This document shows, piece after piece, positions 1-8,819 of a stretch of DNA of 64,000 bases. Below the pieces are notes generated by a model that ran no database searches, had not been told where the DNA came from, and saw only the letters and a program-made list of their open reading frames with translations. The stretch is from the NCBI RefSeq assembly GCF_000764185.1, contig NZ_JQEC01000002.1, positions 1 to 64,000 of the forward strand, in the 5' to 3' direction. The position numbers were made by a program, and so were the translations under genes. Within the stretch, counting starts at the first letter, position 1, and each line of letters opens with the position of its first letter. Source of the stretch: Colwellia psychrerythraea. GTDB lineage: Bacteria > Pseudomonadota > Gammaproteobacteria > Enterobacterales > Alteromonadaceae.

Positions 1-146
1 CCCCCACCATAAGGCATATTCCCAAGCATTACTCACCCGTCCGCCGCTCGTCAGCAGATAGCAAGCTATCTCTGTTACCGCTCGACTTGCATGTGTTAAG
101 CCTGCCGCCAGCGTTCAATCTGAGCCATGATCAAACTCTTCAATTA
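1..146 (-). rRNA. rrs: 16S ribosomal RNA, 5' end (partial)
   Basis: The reverse complement begins with the universal 16S start (AATTGAAGAGTTTGATCATG followed by GCTCAG) and continues through the conserved 5' domain. The gene runs leftward off the window, so only about 146 bases are present. The mature 5' end is placed at about 145-147 by comparison with known 16S genes. The leader and promoters to its right support a complete rRNA operon transcribed leftward. Confidence 0.97.
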
Positions 147-348
147 AAAATCGTTTGTGATGTCACCGAAGTGAACATCTGCTCAATGAATTCTGTCGTG
201 ATACCAACTCCCTCTAAAGGTAATTGATATCGCATTACATAGTCGCTACCTACCTCGCTAAAGATAAGTAACTATATTTATTTGCATGAACATCATTCAT
301 TAAGCGTTTTTGTTCTCCCGAAGGAAAACTATGTAAAACAACATTAAT

Positions 349-391
349 GTGAGTACTCACACAAATTGCATGATAACTAATTGTTAAAGAA
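349..391 (-). promoter_or_regulatory. rrn leader antitermination region (boxA and boxC-like)
   Basis: On the minus strand, positions 391-381 read TTCTTTAACAA, a match to the rRNA boxA antitermination element bound by NusB/NusE. About 20 bases further on, 362-349 is the perfect palindrome TGTGAGTACTCACA, which resembles the boxC element that follows boxA in enterobacterial rrn leaders. The order boxA then boxC and the position between promoter and 16S fit. I see no clear boxB hairpin. Confidence 0.75.
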
Positions 392-516
392 TGACTTCTA
401 AATAATCGCTAAGATTAAGTTGAAGTAGATGAGAGTCGCATTCGCTCTTCACCTGAACTGAAAACCGTGTAGTTAATCAGTGTTGCTTGTTGCTGTTGCC
501 CCGAAGCAGGAGGCGT

Positions 517-544
517 ATAATACGCTTCCGAGTTTTGATGTCAA
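517..544 (-). promoter_or_regulatory. rRNA operon promoter (proximal, P2-like)
   Basis: On the minus strand there is a -35 TTGACA (544-539), a 16-base spacer and a -10 TATTAT (522-517). A GC-rich discriminator (ACGCCTCC) follows, typical of stringently controlled rRNA promoters. It points at the 16S gene and lies about 370 bases upstream of it. Confidence 0.8.
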
Positions 545-690
545 TGTTTTTTTCTATTTAAAGTAAAGTATTTTAAAACACTTTAAAACGAGACGTTAAG
601 TTAACTGGTTTAGCTTAAAAGCAACTAGATAACTTATCAAAACGCCCAGTTGGTAGAGGTTTTCACCTGACCCCCTTGGAACTGGAGCGC

Positions 691-745
691 ATTGTAGAGA
701 GTTTTACGGTTAGCACAAGGGTTATTTTAATCTTTTTATTTAAGT
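691..745 (-). promoter_or_regulatory. rRNA operon promoter (distal, P1-like) with UP element
   Basis: On the minus strand there is a -35 TTGTGC (718-713), a 16-base spacer and a -10 TACAAT (696-691). The discriminator is GCGCTCC, as in rrn P1 promoters. An A/T-only tract at about 720-745 lies directly upstream of the -35 and fits an UP element. Two promoters in tandem are the usual rrn arrangement in gammaproteobacteria. Confidence 0.7.
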
Positions 746-946
746 GTCTATATATACCTCAACATGTACACTTTAAACGCACATGGCTGCTATTTATATA
801 TGAAATGTTTAATCTAGTATGATTAATTGCATAATTTTTGCACTTGATAGTTGCACATTATAAAAAGCTGCGTAACATAGAATCGCTATTTGCATTTATT
901 CAACCAGTTAAATTAGTTTATTAAAATAATAATTAGGTATCTTTAT

Positions 947-1429
947 ATGAAGTCTCCAACCTTACAAACAGTCATCATTGCTGTTGTTTTTGCCATCATC
1001 GCTTACATTGTCACTTTTGTTGTACCAACTAGCCCTATTCTTATAGCAGCTCTGGTATTTGTTAGTGCGCTTCTCGCACCGCTAGTTTCTGGTAGCTCAT
1101 CAACTAGCCAAGACTCTGCTTCTTCCAACAACTCTGATGTTGCTGATGAAGATGTTAGAACACTCTATGTTGGTAACTTACCTTATAGAGCAAATGAAAC
1201 CGCGGTACGTGAGCTTTTCTCAGATCATGGTTCTGTACTCTCAGTACGATTAATGAAAGATAAACATACAGGAAAGCGTCGAGGTTTCGGTTTTGTTGAA
1301 ATGGCAGCAGCTGATTTAGATAAAGCTATCACCGCACTTAATGATACCGAGTTTCAACAACGTACATTAAAAGTAAGAGAAGCTAAGGATCGCCCTGAAA
1401 GAGCTGATGATAATAATCAAGATGATTGA
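947..1429 (+). CDS. Membrane-anchored RNA-binding protein (RRM domain)
   Basis: The 160-residue protein has two hydrophobic segments at about 7-27 and 29-49, a Ser-rich linker to about 65, then one RNA recognition motif at about 71-150. Both RRM signatures are present: RNP2 LYVGNL and RNP1 KRRGFGFVEM. The tail is charged and acidic. Single-RRM proteins of this type in bacteria bind RNA and are often cold-induced. The N-terminal pair of membrane segments suggests the RNA-binding domain is tethered to the inner membrane on the cytoplasmic side. The gene stands alone, divergent from the rRNA operon, and is closed by a strong terminator. The target RNA cannot be told from sequence. Confidence 0.85.
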   Translation: MKSPTLQTVIIAVVFAIIAYIVTFVVPTSPILIAALVFVSALLAPLVSGSSSTSQDSASSNNSDVADEDVRTLYVGNLPYRANETAVRELFSDHGSVLSVRLMKDKHTGKRRGFGFVEMAAADLDKAITALNDTEFQQRTLKVREAKDRPERADDNNQDD

Positions 1430-1457
1430 TATCTAATTTAAAACTTTCCTGATATGA

Positions 1458-1489
1458 AAGGCTACTAACGAAAGTTAGTAGCCTTTTTT
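1458..1489 (+). terminator. Rho-independent terminator after the RRM gene
   Basis: A stem of about 12 bp (AAGGCTACTAAC pairing with GTTAGTAGCCTT) closes on a GAAA tetraloop and runs into six or more T residues, about 30 bases after the stop codon at 1429. Confidence 0.9.
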
Positions 1490-1748
1490 AATGGTTTCTA
1501 GCTAAAGCTGAGTTGTTATCTTTTCCCTACAAGCTATGATTCTTGTTGTAATTTGAGAAGGCTTAACTTAATGCTTTGTAGTAATTATTTTATTTCATGC
1601 TTTATTCTCGCCAATTTCGACTTTAGCTTGAGTTATTTAGTTAATCTTTCATAAGTAATTATATTAATTAAAGGCTAGACAAAAGCTAAGTGAATAGTAA
1701 ACTTCGCGCTGTAATTTACATCCCTATTATTTATACAAGGCACTATAT

Positions 1749-2843
1749 ATGTTTAGTCACATTCACCCCGATAATTACAATGCGCAATTATCGAAAAAAC
1801 AACAAGATATGGCTAGATTATTTAGTGACTTTAATCTACCTGCCGCTGATTTATATCCGTCAGTCTCATTAAATTACCGTCAAAGAGCTGAGTTTAGAGT
1901 TTGGCATGATGGTGATGACCTCTATTACATAATGTTTGATAGTAAAACTAAGGAAAAATTTAGAGTTGATGACTTCCCTGTAGCCAGTATATTAATAAAC
2001 AAAGCAATGAAGGCTTTACTCGCCGCCATCAAAGAACATAAAGAATTGCGTTATAAACTTTTCCAAGTCGATTTTTTATCAACATTGAGTGGTGAGTTAT
2101 TGATTAGCATGTTGTATCACAAACCCCTAGAAGATAATTGGCAGGTCGAAGCTGAAAAATTAAAAGCTCAACTATCTTCAATAGCTCCTGTAGATATCAT
2201 TGGTCGCGCAAAGAAGCAAAAAATTATTGTTGATAAGGATTATGTAATGGAATCCTTGCAAGTGGGAAGTAAGACATATATTTATCAGCAAGTAGAAAAT
2301 AGTTTCACCCAGCCCAATGCTGGAGTAAATGAACAAATGCTATTATGGGCTCAACAAGCTACACAAAATGCAGAAGGAGATTTAATTGAACTTTACTGTG
2401 GCAATGGGAATTTTAGCATTGCTCTCGCTGAAAATTTTGAGCGAGTATTAGGTACAGAGATATCTAAAACATCTGTTCGTTCAGCACAAATAAACATTAA
2501 TAAAAACAATATTGATAATATCGATATTGTTCGTATGTCGAGTGAAGAATTCAGTCAAGCAATGAATGGTGAACGAAAATTCAGACGTTTAGAAGGTTTC
2601 GATTTAACTGCATATAACTACGATACGGTTCTGGTTGATCCACCGCGCGCAGGCTTAGATAAAGATAGCGTTGAATTGGTCAGTCGCTTTAACAAGATTA
2701 TTTACATATCTTGTAACCCTGAAACATTGAAAGATAACTTATCTCTTCTGGTAGAAACGCATAACATTGACAAATTTGCGTTATTTGACCAATTCCCTTA
2801 TACCGACCATGTAGAAACAGGTGTAATACTAACAAGAAAGTAA
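1749..2843 (+). CDS. trmA: tRNA (uracil-54-C5)-methyltransferase TrmA
   Basis: Makes ribothymidine at position 54 of the tRNA T-loop using S-adenosylmethionine. The 364 residues match the family length (366 in E. coli). Visible features are the N-terminal RNA-binding part with [13 protein letters not shown], the SAM-binding loop [14 protein letters not shown] at about 216-229, the DPPRAGLD motif, and the catalytic cysteine Cys322 in ISCNPET. The start is an ATG with AAGG eight bases upstream. It ends tail to tail with fabR, only two bases between the stop codons. The grouping of trmA, fabR and sthA is also known from enterobacteria. Confidence 0.97.
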   Translation: MFSHIHPDNYNAQLSKKQQDMARLFSDFNLPAADLYPSVSLNYRQRAEFRVWHDGDDLYYIMFDSKTKEKFRVDDFPVASILINKAMKALLAAIKEHKELRYKLFQVDFLSTLSGELLISMLYHKPLEDNWQVEAEKLKAQLSSIAPVDIIGRAKKQKIIVDKDYVMESLQVGSKTYIYQQVENSFTQPNAGVNEQMLLWAQQATQNAEGDLIELYCGNGNFSIALAENFERVLGTEISKTSVRSAQININKNNIDNIDIVRMSSEEFSQAMNGERKFRRLEGFDLTAYNYDTVLVDPPRAGLDKDSVELVSRFNKIIYISCNPETLKDNLSLLVETHNIDKFALFDQFPYTDHVETGVILTRK

Positions 2844-2845
2844 GA

Positions 2846-3478
2846 TTAGCGGTTTCTTCTCATTTTTTTTCGGCGGTCACTTAGTTCCAATGCGCCGCGG
2901 GCAATAAAGCGAAGTTGTTGAATAGTTTGCTGGGCTAACTGATCTCTTTCTACTTTATCTTCTATATCAAGCGCGTCGGAGCCAGCACTGAAAACAATGG
3001 TTACTGCAGCGTTTGCTTGCATATAGGCAACATCAGCATCAAGCTGATTCGCTTTTTGCAAGTAATCGCATAACTCCATAGTAAAGTAACGTATTTCTCG
3101 AATTACGGCGGCTCGAAAAGCTGCAGATGTTCCTGAACGCTCACGTAGCAATAATCTAAAAATATTACCGTTACTTTCAATTAATTCCATAAAAGTTTGC
3201 ACTGAAATTTGAATAACAGATCCACCTTTGGCGATTCTTTGTCTTGCTTGACGCATTAGCTGCCTTAGAGTGAGGCCCGCTTCATCAACTAGAGTTAAAC
3301 CTAATTCATCCATATCAGAAAAGTGTCGATAAAAAGAGGTTGGTGCTAATCCTGCCTCTTTAGCGACTTCACGTAAACTTAAGCTAGAAAAACTACGTTC
3401 GGCACTGAGTTGGTTTAAAGCCGCATTAATGATTTGACGACGGGTCTTTTCTTTTTGCTGCGCTCTTACACCGCTCAT
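2846..3478 (-). CDS. fabR: TetR-family repressor of unsaturated fatty acid synthesis, FabR
   Basis: The 210-residue protein has an N-terminal TetR helix-turn-helix at about 10-58, with ending residues [15 protein letters not shown] typical of FabR. The C-terminal ligand domain contains [11 protein letters not shown], also a family hallmark. In known relatives FabR represses fabA and fabB according to the balance of saturated and unsaturated acyl chains, so it sets membrane fluidity. It is divergent from sthA across 128 bases and convergent with trmA. The family operator is not obvious in this intergenic stretch, so autoregulation is not supported. Confidence 0.94.
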   Translation of the reverse strand: MSGVRAQQKEKTRRQIINAALNQLSAERSFSSLSLREVAKEAGLAPTSFYRHFSDMDELGLTLVDEAGLTLRQLMRQARQRIAKGGSVIQISVQTFMELIESNGNIFRLLLRERSGTSAAFRAAVIREIRYFTMELCDYLQKANQLDADVAYMQANAAVTIVFSAGSDALDIEDKVERDQLAQQTIQQLRFIARGALELSDRRKKMRRNR

Positions 3479-3606
3479 CTAATGGACTCTTTATGAAATA
3501 AATTCTAATATTATTGTCATAATACTGAATTAGCTCAATATTGTCAGTTTTAGTTCTGATAATATACAGCTATATTTTTTACATTAAATAACTTGAGGAC
3601 TTACTA

Positions 3607-5034
3607 TTGGCTAAATCAAAAGCAAGTAAAGCAGAAAATTTAAATTTTGATTATGACGTAATTATCATTGGTACAGGTCCTGGTGGCGAAGGTGCAGCAA
3701 TGAATCTCGCTAAGCGTCAAAAGAAAGTGGCCATTATTGAACGATACCATCAAGTTGGTGGTGGTTGTACTCATTGGGGTACTATTCCATCGAAGGCATT
3801 ACGCCAATCAGTAAGTCGTTTAATTGAATACAATTCCAATCCATTGTTTAACCAAAACGATCAAGTAAAACAGTTAACCTTTCAAGATATATTAAGTCAT
3901 GCTTCTGCAGTAATTCGTAAGCAAGTTAATTTACGTAGCGGTTTTTATAATCGTAACCGTGTTGAGCATATATTAGGTGAAGCGTCTTTTATTGATGCTC
4001 ATACAATACACGTCTTGCACACTGATGGCTCTGTTGAAAAAATTACCGCCAAGCAAATAGTCATTGCTACAGGCTCTCGACCTTACCGACCCGATGATAT
4101 CGACTTTAATCATTCCCGCGTTTATGACTCCGATAGCATATTAAGCCTTAAACATGCACCTAGACACGTCATTATTTATGGTGCTGGTGTTATAGGTAGT
4201 GAGTATGCCTCTATATTTAGAGGCTTAGGGGTAAAAGTAGACTTAATCAATACCCGTGAACGATTGCTATCATTCTTAGATGCAGAAATGTCTGACTCGC
4301 TCAGTTACCATTTATGGAATAGCGGTGTTGTTATACGTCATGGTGAAGAAATTGAACGTGTTGAGGCTAGCGATGATGCTGTTGTAGTACATTTACAATC
4401 GGGTAAAAAAATGCGTGCCGATTGTTTGCTGTTTGCCAATGGTCGTACCGGTAATACTGCAGATTTAAACCTAGCGGCTGCTGGCTTAAAAGCAGATAGT
4501 CGTGGCCAACTAAAAGTAAACGACTGCTACCAGACAGAAGTTGACAATATTTTTGCTGTTGGTGATGTTATTGGCTACCCAAGCTTGGCTAGTGCAGCCT
4601 TTGATCAAGGCCGAATTGCTGCTTTAGCAATGGTTGATAGCAGTAGTCAGGCTAAATTAATTGTTGATATTCCTACTGGTATATACACGATTCCAGAAAT
4701 TAGCTCTGTTGGTAAAACAGAACAAGAACTTACTGAAGCCAAAATACCTTATGAAGTGGGTAGAGCTCAATTTAAGCACCTTGCCAGAGCTCAAATCTCT
4801 AATAACTTGGTTGGCTCTTTAAAGATCCTTTTTCATCGTGAAACTAAAGAAATTTTAGGAATTCATTGTTTTGGTGAAAATGCTGCAGAAATCATTCATA
4901 TCGGCCAAGCAATTATGCAACAAAAAAATGGTGGCAATACCATAGAGTATTTTGTTGAAACAACCTTTAATTACCCTACTATGGCGGAAGCATTTCGAGT
5001 TGCCGCCTTAAATGGCTTAAATCGACTGTTTTAG
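3607..5034 (+). CDS. sthA: Soluble pyridine nucleotide transhydrogenase SthA
   Basis: An FAD enzyme that moves reducing equivalents between NADPH and NAD+. The 475 residues show an FAD-binding Rossmann motif ([13 protein letters not shown], about 20-32), the [13 protein letters not shown] segment, a second nucleotide-binding motif ([14 protein letters not shown], about 190-203) and a C-terminal dimerisation domain. The segment after GGG has a single cysteine instead of the CxxxxC disulfide of lipoamide dehydrogenases, as expected for SthA. The start appears to be TTG at 3607 with GAGG eight bases upstream; no ATG lies before the FAD motif. It is divergent from fabR, as in other gammaproteobacteria. 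Confidence 0.95.
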   Translation: MAKSKASKAENLNFDYDVIIIGTGPGGEGAAMNLAKRQKKVAIIERYHQVGGGCTHWGTIPSKALRQSVSRLIEYNSNPLFNQNDQVKQLTFQDILSHASAVIRKQVNLRSGFYNRNRVEHILGEASFIDAHTIHVLHTDGSVEKITAKQIVIATGSRPYRPDDIDFNHSRVYDSDSILSLKHAPRHVIIYGAGVIGSEYASIFRGLGVKVDLINTRERLLSFLDAEMSDSLSYHLWNSGVVIRHGEEIERVEASDDAVVVHLQSGKKMRADCLLFANGRTGNTADLNLAAAGLKADSRGQLKVNDCYQTEVDNIFAVGDVIGYPSLASAAFDQGRIAALAMVDSSSQAKLIVDIPTGIYTIPEISSVGKTEQELTEAKIPYEVGRAQFKHLARAQISNNLVGSLKILFHRETKEILGIHCFGENAAEIIHIGQAIMQQKNGGNTIEYFVETTFNYPTMAEAFRVAALNGLNRLF

Positions 5035-5048
5035 TGATGATTTAGACT

Positions 5049-5093
5049 TTACTGGTTAGGGTGATAGTTAAATACTTATGACTCTAACCAGTT
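5049..5093. repeat. Inverted repeat after sthA
   Basis: ACTGGTTAG (5051-5059) pairs with CTAACCAGT (5084-5092), about 25 bases apart, just downstream of the sthA stop. It may fold into a hairpin that ends or stabilises the sthA transcript, but there is no T tract, so a terminator role is uncertain. Confidence 0.45.
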
Positions 5094-5129
5094 AAGGTTC
5101 TTTGAAGATAATAATGTGTTGAAAGGTAT

Positions 5130-5636
5130 ATGATGAAAAATTTTAGTTTAGTGATTGCCATTGTCTTGTTGTTTCAACCTTGCTTAGCGAGCGATAATTT
5201 TACTCTTTACCTAGTAAGGCATGCAGAGAAGGAAACTGAGAATAAAAATCCAGCATTAACCCAATGTGGTAAAGAAAGAGCAAGACAGTTGGCAGTCTTA
5301 TTGAGTACGGCGAATATAAAGTCTATTTATAGTACTAGCTACCAACGTACACTGTCGACAGCGGCCCCTTTGTCTAACAAAAAAAACATAGCTATAAAAA
5401 ATTATGATCCAAAGCAACTTGAACAACTTTCTCTACATTTAAAGCAGCGTAAAGAAAATGCCCTGATTGTTGGTCATAGCAATACAACTCCCCAGCTGAC
5501 TCAGTTATTAAGTCAGCAGGAAGTAGTCAACATTAGTGAAAAAGAATATCAAAGGTTATATCAAGTACAGTTTATTGAAGGCAATACTCTGCTCACACAA
5601 CTAAAGCAACCCCACAGCTGTAGTCACAACAAGTAA
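5130..5636 (+). CDS. Secreted histidine phosphatase family protein
   Basis: The 168-residue protein starts with a cleavable signal peptide (about 1-21, ending CLAS). The mature part has the histidine phosphatase signature LVRHAEKE at about 28-35, where the histidine is the phospho-acceptor, and the second catalytic histidine in IVGHSNTT near 115. The size and single domain resemble small SixA or Ais/phosphoglycerate mutase-like phosphatases. Export implies a periplasmic substrate, which cannot be identified from sequence. Either of two adjacent ATG codons (5130 or 5133) could be the start. It stands alone after sthA. Confidence 0.85.
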   Translation: MMKNFSLVIAIVLLFQPCLASDNFTLYLVRHAEKETENKNPALTQCGKERARQLAVLLSTANIKSIYSTSYQRTLSTAAPLSNKKNIAIKNYDPKQLEQLSLHLKQRKENALIVGHSNTTPQLTQLLSQQEVVNISEKEYQRLYQVQFIEGNTLLTQLKQPHSCSHNK

Positions 5637-5675
5637 TGAAAAGTAAACTGCATTGGGTACACGAGTAAAGGCTAA

Positions 5676-7112
5676 TTAATATATCAAGACTTCCGCTTCA
5701 TACAATAGGCCTTCTTTACTACTATCATCAAAGAGCAGTGTTAATTGAAATTTTTCAGCCTCTACCTGCACAGTATCATCTAACTCAAATGATCCCACTG
5801 GAAAGTAACTTCTAAGTTGTTCTTTACTTTTACCTTGAATGAAATCACCTAATTTCCAAGGTAGTTCAGTTGCATAATCACCTTCTTTGTTAAATAACTC
5901 CTCTAACAATTGAAGTGAAACTAGCCTTGACCTCTTTGCTTCAACCAGCATATTGGAATTATATATATCTATATACGCATTTACCGAGAGTGTAATACGG
6001 CCGAGTGGTTCACCTAGCCTGCCTGATAATGATGCCAACTTTACTTCTTGATCTTGAACCAATGAAGAGAAAGCCAGCCCTAGTGTGTCTAATTGAGCTT
6101 TTTTCCTGTTATCTATTTGATAGCTAGATTTGATATATGAGTTATCTTGAAGAGAGAAGCCATCTAAAATATAACTGGTGTCACCACTATCATGGTTTTT
6201 ACTAGCAGAGAAATATAATATTAAACTATTATTCTGATCGCTCATCACGACTTCTTTTTTGGATGATAGTTGAATATCACCTGCTAATACAGAAGTTACT
6301 TCCGATAGTAGAGAACGGTGCATTATTTGGTTAGCAATAAGCCAAGGACTATCATCAAAGAAGTCACGCAGCGGAATCTTATTCAAAAGCGTAGGTGATA
6401 AAATTGATATATCACTTTGAATATTGACTAAACGACCAGAACGAAAGTGTAGCCAGTGACTTCGTCCATAACCTATAACAACTTCACCTTTAAACATAAA
6501 AAATTCAACACTCGGATCACCAAGCTTTTCTACAACGCTTTGATAACTGGTTCCAATTTTAACGCCATATAAACCATTAGCTAGAGAAAGCTCTTTATTT
6601 GTTATTATGGGATGATTAAGTTTTTCTTTTATTAGGGGAGTGAAGGTATACGTCGTTTCAATGGTAGTGGTTGTGTTGAGAGTATCTATTACTTTGTGAC
6701 CTTGATTATTATAAGGTGCTAGTTTTTGGTTTTTGCTGTTATTTCCTTTGCATTGACTGATTAACTCGGCTTGATAACTAACGATATAATTAGCTGCTGC
6801 CGATGATGCCAAGCCATGAGTCACAGCCTTATTTTTTTCTCTTCTAGTTTTTTTATCAATTAATATAAGCGCATCCGCATCAACCGCCAATGCCTTTTTT
6901 CTTAATTTAGTTAATAAATTCAATGTAGTATCAGTAGATAAAGGCTGATCTGTTTTCATTCTTACTTTAGTCGTATTAATAACCGTATAATCGCAATTTG
7001 GATAGTAATCTAGAATTTCAGGTAAGTCACTTGCAACACTTACTATTGAAAGGCAAAGTAACGATAAAAACATAGAGAAAACAATATATATCCTAGCTTG
7101 TGTCCAATTCAT
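5676..7112 (-). CDS. Exported protein of unknown function
   Basis: I do not recognise this 478-residue protein. It begins with a signal peptide (hydrophobic about 9-27, then VASD). The first mature section of about 90 residues has alternating beta and alpha character, with ADALILIDKK followed by YIVSYQAELI. This is reminiscent of small envelope domains that bind signals, but that is only a fold impression. The rest is rich in polar residues with no motif that I can name. It starts 27 bases after the end of the upstream lipoprotein-like gene, so the two are probably co-transcribed. Confidence 0.75.
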   Translation of the reverse strand: MNWTQARIYIVFSMFLSLLCLSIVSVASDLPEILDYYPNCDYTVINTTKVRMKTDQPLSTDTTLNLLTKLRKKALAVDADALILIDKKTRREKNKAVTHGLASSAAANYIVSYQAELISQCKGNNSKNQKLAPYNNQGHKVIDTLNTTTTIETTYTFTPLIKEKLNHPIITNKELSLANGLYGVKIGTSYQSVVEKLGDPSVEFFMFKGEVVIGYGRSHWLHFRSGRLVNIQSDISILSPTLLNKIPLRDFFDDSPWLIANQIMHRSLLSEVTSVLAGDIQLSSKKEVVMSDQNNSLILYFSASKNHDSGDTSYILDGFSLQDNSYIKSSYQIDNRKKAQLDTLGLAFSSLVQDQEVKLASLSGRLGEPLGRITLSVNAYIDIYNSNMLVEAKRSRLVSLQLLEELFNKEGDYATELPWKLGDFIQGKSKEQLRSYFPVGSFELDDTVQVEAEKFQLTLLFDDSSKEGLLYEAEVLIY

Positions 7113-7139
7113 ATATAATCCTAAAAATAGTGCTAAAAA

Positions 7140-8129
7140 TTAAGTTGATGATAAACCGTAGTTTAATATTATCCGATCACGGTCTAACGTTTCAATTAAG
7201 CCATAAATACTTTCGTGCTTACTGATGAATAAATCTAAATTTAAAAAACCTTGTTCTAAATTAGGCACTCTTATTTTTGATTCTTGTTTAAAAGTACTTA
7301 ATACTTTTTCACGGTCAGGGAATGCCTTTGGGTATTCAGAAAATGAGTCGCTATATTCCAACACTTGCATTTCAATACTACTCCAATGGCTATACCATTT
7401 AGCATGAGTATTTCGTTGTGTTAATGAACTAGACAATGACAAATTTATTGCTAAGTTAGCATAAGGCTCGAAGTCTTTTTTTGCTTGAATGAAATATGGC
7501 TGTATTGCCGCCTCTGCTAGACTTGACCGAACAAGAGATAACAAATTAGCACTTTCCTCAGTCAATTTAATATTGAGTGTTTGAAGCATCACAGCGCTAT
7601 CACTAAGTGCAATATCAATTAAATAGTTTTGTGTACTTTGAATCATTCCTTGCTGATTTCGAATGCCAGCTTGCCATTTTTCTATTTCCGGAAATAGGTA
7701 ACTATTATGTTCACGCTCTATAGCAAGCAATGAAGAGTTCAATGCTTTGGCAGCGTTCCTAAGTTGCCCAAGAACAGAGTTTATCTCAATAAGGTCCCAT
7801 TCAAGAATAGGCAGATTTTGATATTTAGATAAAAGCTCAGGAATTTTCTCAGGTAAATACTGGAATGATTTACCAATATTGGTATGCACGCCTACTGCAT
7901 AACTTAACATCGACTCGGTTTTGATAAGTATCTTTTTACTTTCTCCTGTTGGAATTATTCTATAGGACTTATGACTGGCAAGGTAAGCTAAATAAAAGTT
8001 GCCTTTGGCCATATAAGACTGGGCCTCTTGCAATTTGACTAATGCCATTTGAGCTGTCTTTAGTTTGATTTGATATACTTCTGGCTCTAACACTGCAAGT
8101 GTTTCTAATATTGCAATGATTGGTTCCAC
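7140..8129 (-). CDS. Helical envelope protein of unknown function; signal sequence lies out of frame upstream (putative phase-variable lipoprotein)
   Basis: The open frame from the GTG at 8129 encodes 329 residues, mostly helical, with no motif that I recognise. The same frame stays open upstream to about 8254 and reads FILLLLTGCSRIDLYFAE. This is a lipoprotein signal end with lipobox LTGC (Cys codon 8192-8190). No ATG, GTG or TTG lies in that frame before it. The only well-placed start, GTG 8251 behind AGGAGGG (8267-8261), is in another frame and hits a stop after 17 codons. One more copy of the AATA repeat at 8211-8230 would join them and give a 21-residue signal before Cys22. The real gene is therefore probably 8251-7140, switched off here or affected by an indel. 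It is co-directional with the exported protein downstream. Confidence 0.7.
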   Translation of the reverse strand: MEPIIAILETLAVLEPEVYQIKLKTAQMALVKLQEAQSYMAKGNFYLAYLASHKSYRIIPTGESKKILIKTESMLSYAVGVHTNIGKSFQYLPEKIPELLSKYQNLPILEWDLIEINSVLGQLRNAAKALNSSLLAIEREHNSYLFPEIEKWQAGIRNQQGMIQSTQNYLIDIALSDSAVMLQTLNIKLTEESANLLSLVRSSLAEAAIQPYFIQAKKDFEPYANLAINLSLSSSLTQRNTHAKWYSHWSSIEMQVLEYSDSFSEYPKAFPDREKVLSTFKQESKIRVPNLEQGFLNLDLFISKHESIYGLIETLDRDRIILNYGLSST

Positions 8130-8210
8130 CTTATTTTCAACCTTCGCTTGCTCATAAGAACTTTCTGCAAAGTAGAGGTCGATTCGAGAGCAGCCAGTTA
8201 AGAGTAATAG

Positions 8211-8230
8211 AATAAATAAATAAATAAATA
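8211..8230. repeat. Tetranucleotide repeat, five copies of AATA, inside a lipoprotein signal
   Basis: Five perfect AATA units (TATT on the coding strand) fall in the hydrophobic core of the signal sequence of the gene ending at 7140. The distance from GTG 8251 to the lipobox Cys codon is 59 bases, which is out of frame. Adding one unit gives 63 bases and removing two gives 51, both in frame. Copy-number change by strand slippage would therefore switch the gene on and off. Confidence 0.75.
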
Positions 8231-8248
8231 CGGAACAAGACGATACTC

Positions 8249-8267
8249 CACGTTATAACTCCCTCCT
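8249..8267 (-). promoter_or_regulatory. Strong ribosome binding site and GTG start of the putative phase-variable gene
   Basis: On the minus strand AGGAGGG (8267-8261) lies nine bases before GTG (8251-8249). This is one of the strongest Shine-Dalgarno matches in the window, yet in the present sequence it leads to only 17 codons. That mismatch is the main argument that a longer gene once began, or still begins, here. Confidence 0.65.
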
Positions 8268-8289
8268 ATGCTAAGTGACTTCCTATCAA

Positions 8290-8685
8290 TTAAAATGTTA
8301 CACCTGCATCTGCCTTGCCTAATTTAACTAATTCAACATCCGTAATTTTAAAAGGTTGTCCCCATTGCTGAATGGTTACCATACCTTTAATAATTTGGCC
8401 TTTCACTTTAAGAACTGTGCCTGATAACTGGTATTTTTTGGCTAGGTTCATTGGTAATAATTTACCGCCTGACTTAGATGTTAGGCCATAAAAACCACCT
8501 TCTAAGTCATAATGTTTCACAGTAACTTCTTGCCAAACCTGCTCTTTTTTATCTGTCACTTGCTGTTTTCCTACTTTGACTAACGCTTGCTTTTGTTCTT
8601 TTTCTTGCACATTACTTGCTTGTGAACAACCCACTGTAAATAGTGAAAGCATAGTGATGAATAGTAAAACTATCGTTTTATACAT
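8290..8685 (-). CDS. Small lipoprotein of unknown function
   Basis: The 131-residue protein has a type II signal with lipobox FTVGCS (about Cys20), so it should be lipidated and held in a membrane. The next stretch is Glu/Lys/Gln-rich. The remaining 80 residues look like a small beta-rich domain (QVWQEVTVKHYDLEGGFYGL, later GTVLKVKGQI), perhaps OB-fold-like; this is only an impression. I do not recognise the family. It is a separate unit, upstream of the out-of-frame lipoprotein gene by about 40 bases and downstream of the malic enzyme terminator. Confidence 0.8.
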   Translation of the reverse strand: MYKTIVLLFITMLSLFTVGCSQASNVQEKEQKQALVKVGKQQVTDKKEQVWQEVTVKHYDLEGGFYGLTSKSGGKLLPMNLAKKYQLSGTVLKVKGQIIKGMVTIQQWGQPFKITDVELVKLGKADAGVTF

Positions 8686-8700
8686 AGAATTTTTCCCATA

Positions 8701-8735
8701 AAAAAGGTCATGATATTTATCATACCATGACCTTT
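8701..8735 (-). terminator. Rho-independent terminator after the malic enzyme gene
   Basis: The 10-bp stem AAAGGTCATG / CATGACCTTT (8735-8726 with 8712-8703) is followed on the minus strand by six T residues. It lies about 85 bases past the stop at 8820. Confidence 0.85.
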
Positions 8736-8819
8736 ATTTATATTGTTGTCAAAAAAATCAATAACTAACAACAGTAACTACTGTATTGAATAACTTTACA
8801 GTTAAGCTTGTTTTAACCA

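Noticed and set aside
838-864. Promoter for the RRM gene (TTGCAC with TATAAA)
   Set aside because: The spacing is only 15 bases and other A/T-rich matches nearby are equally good, so no position can be chosen.
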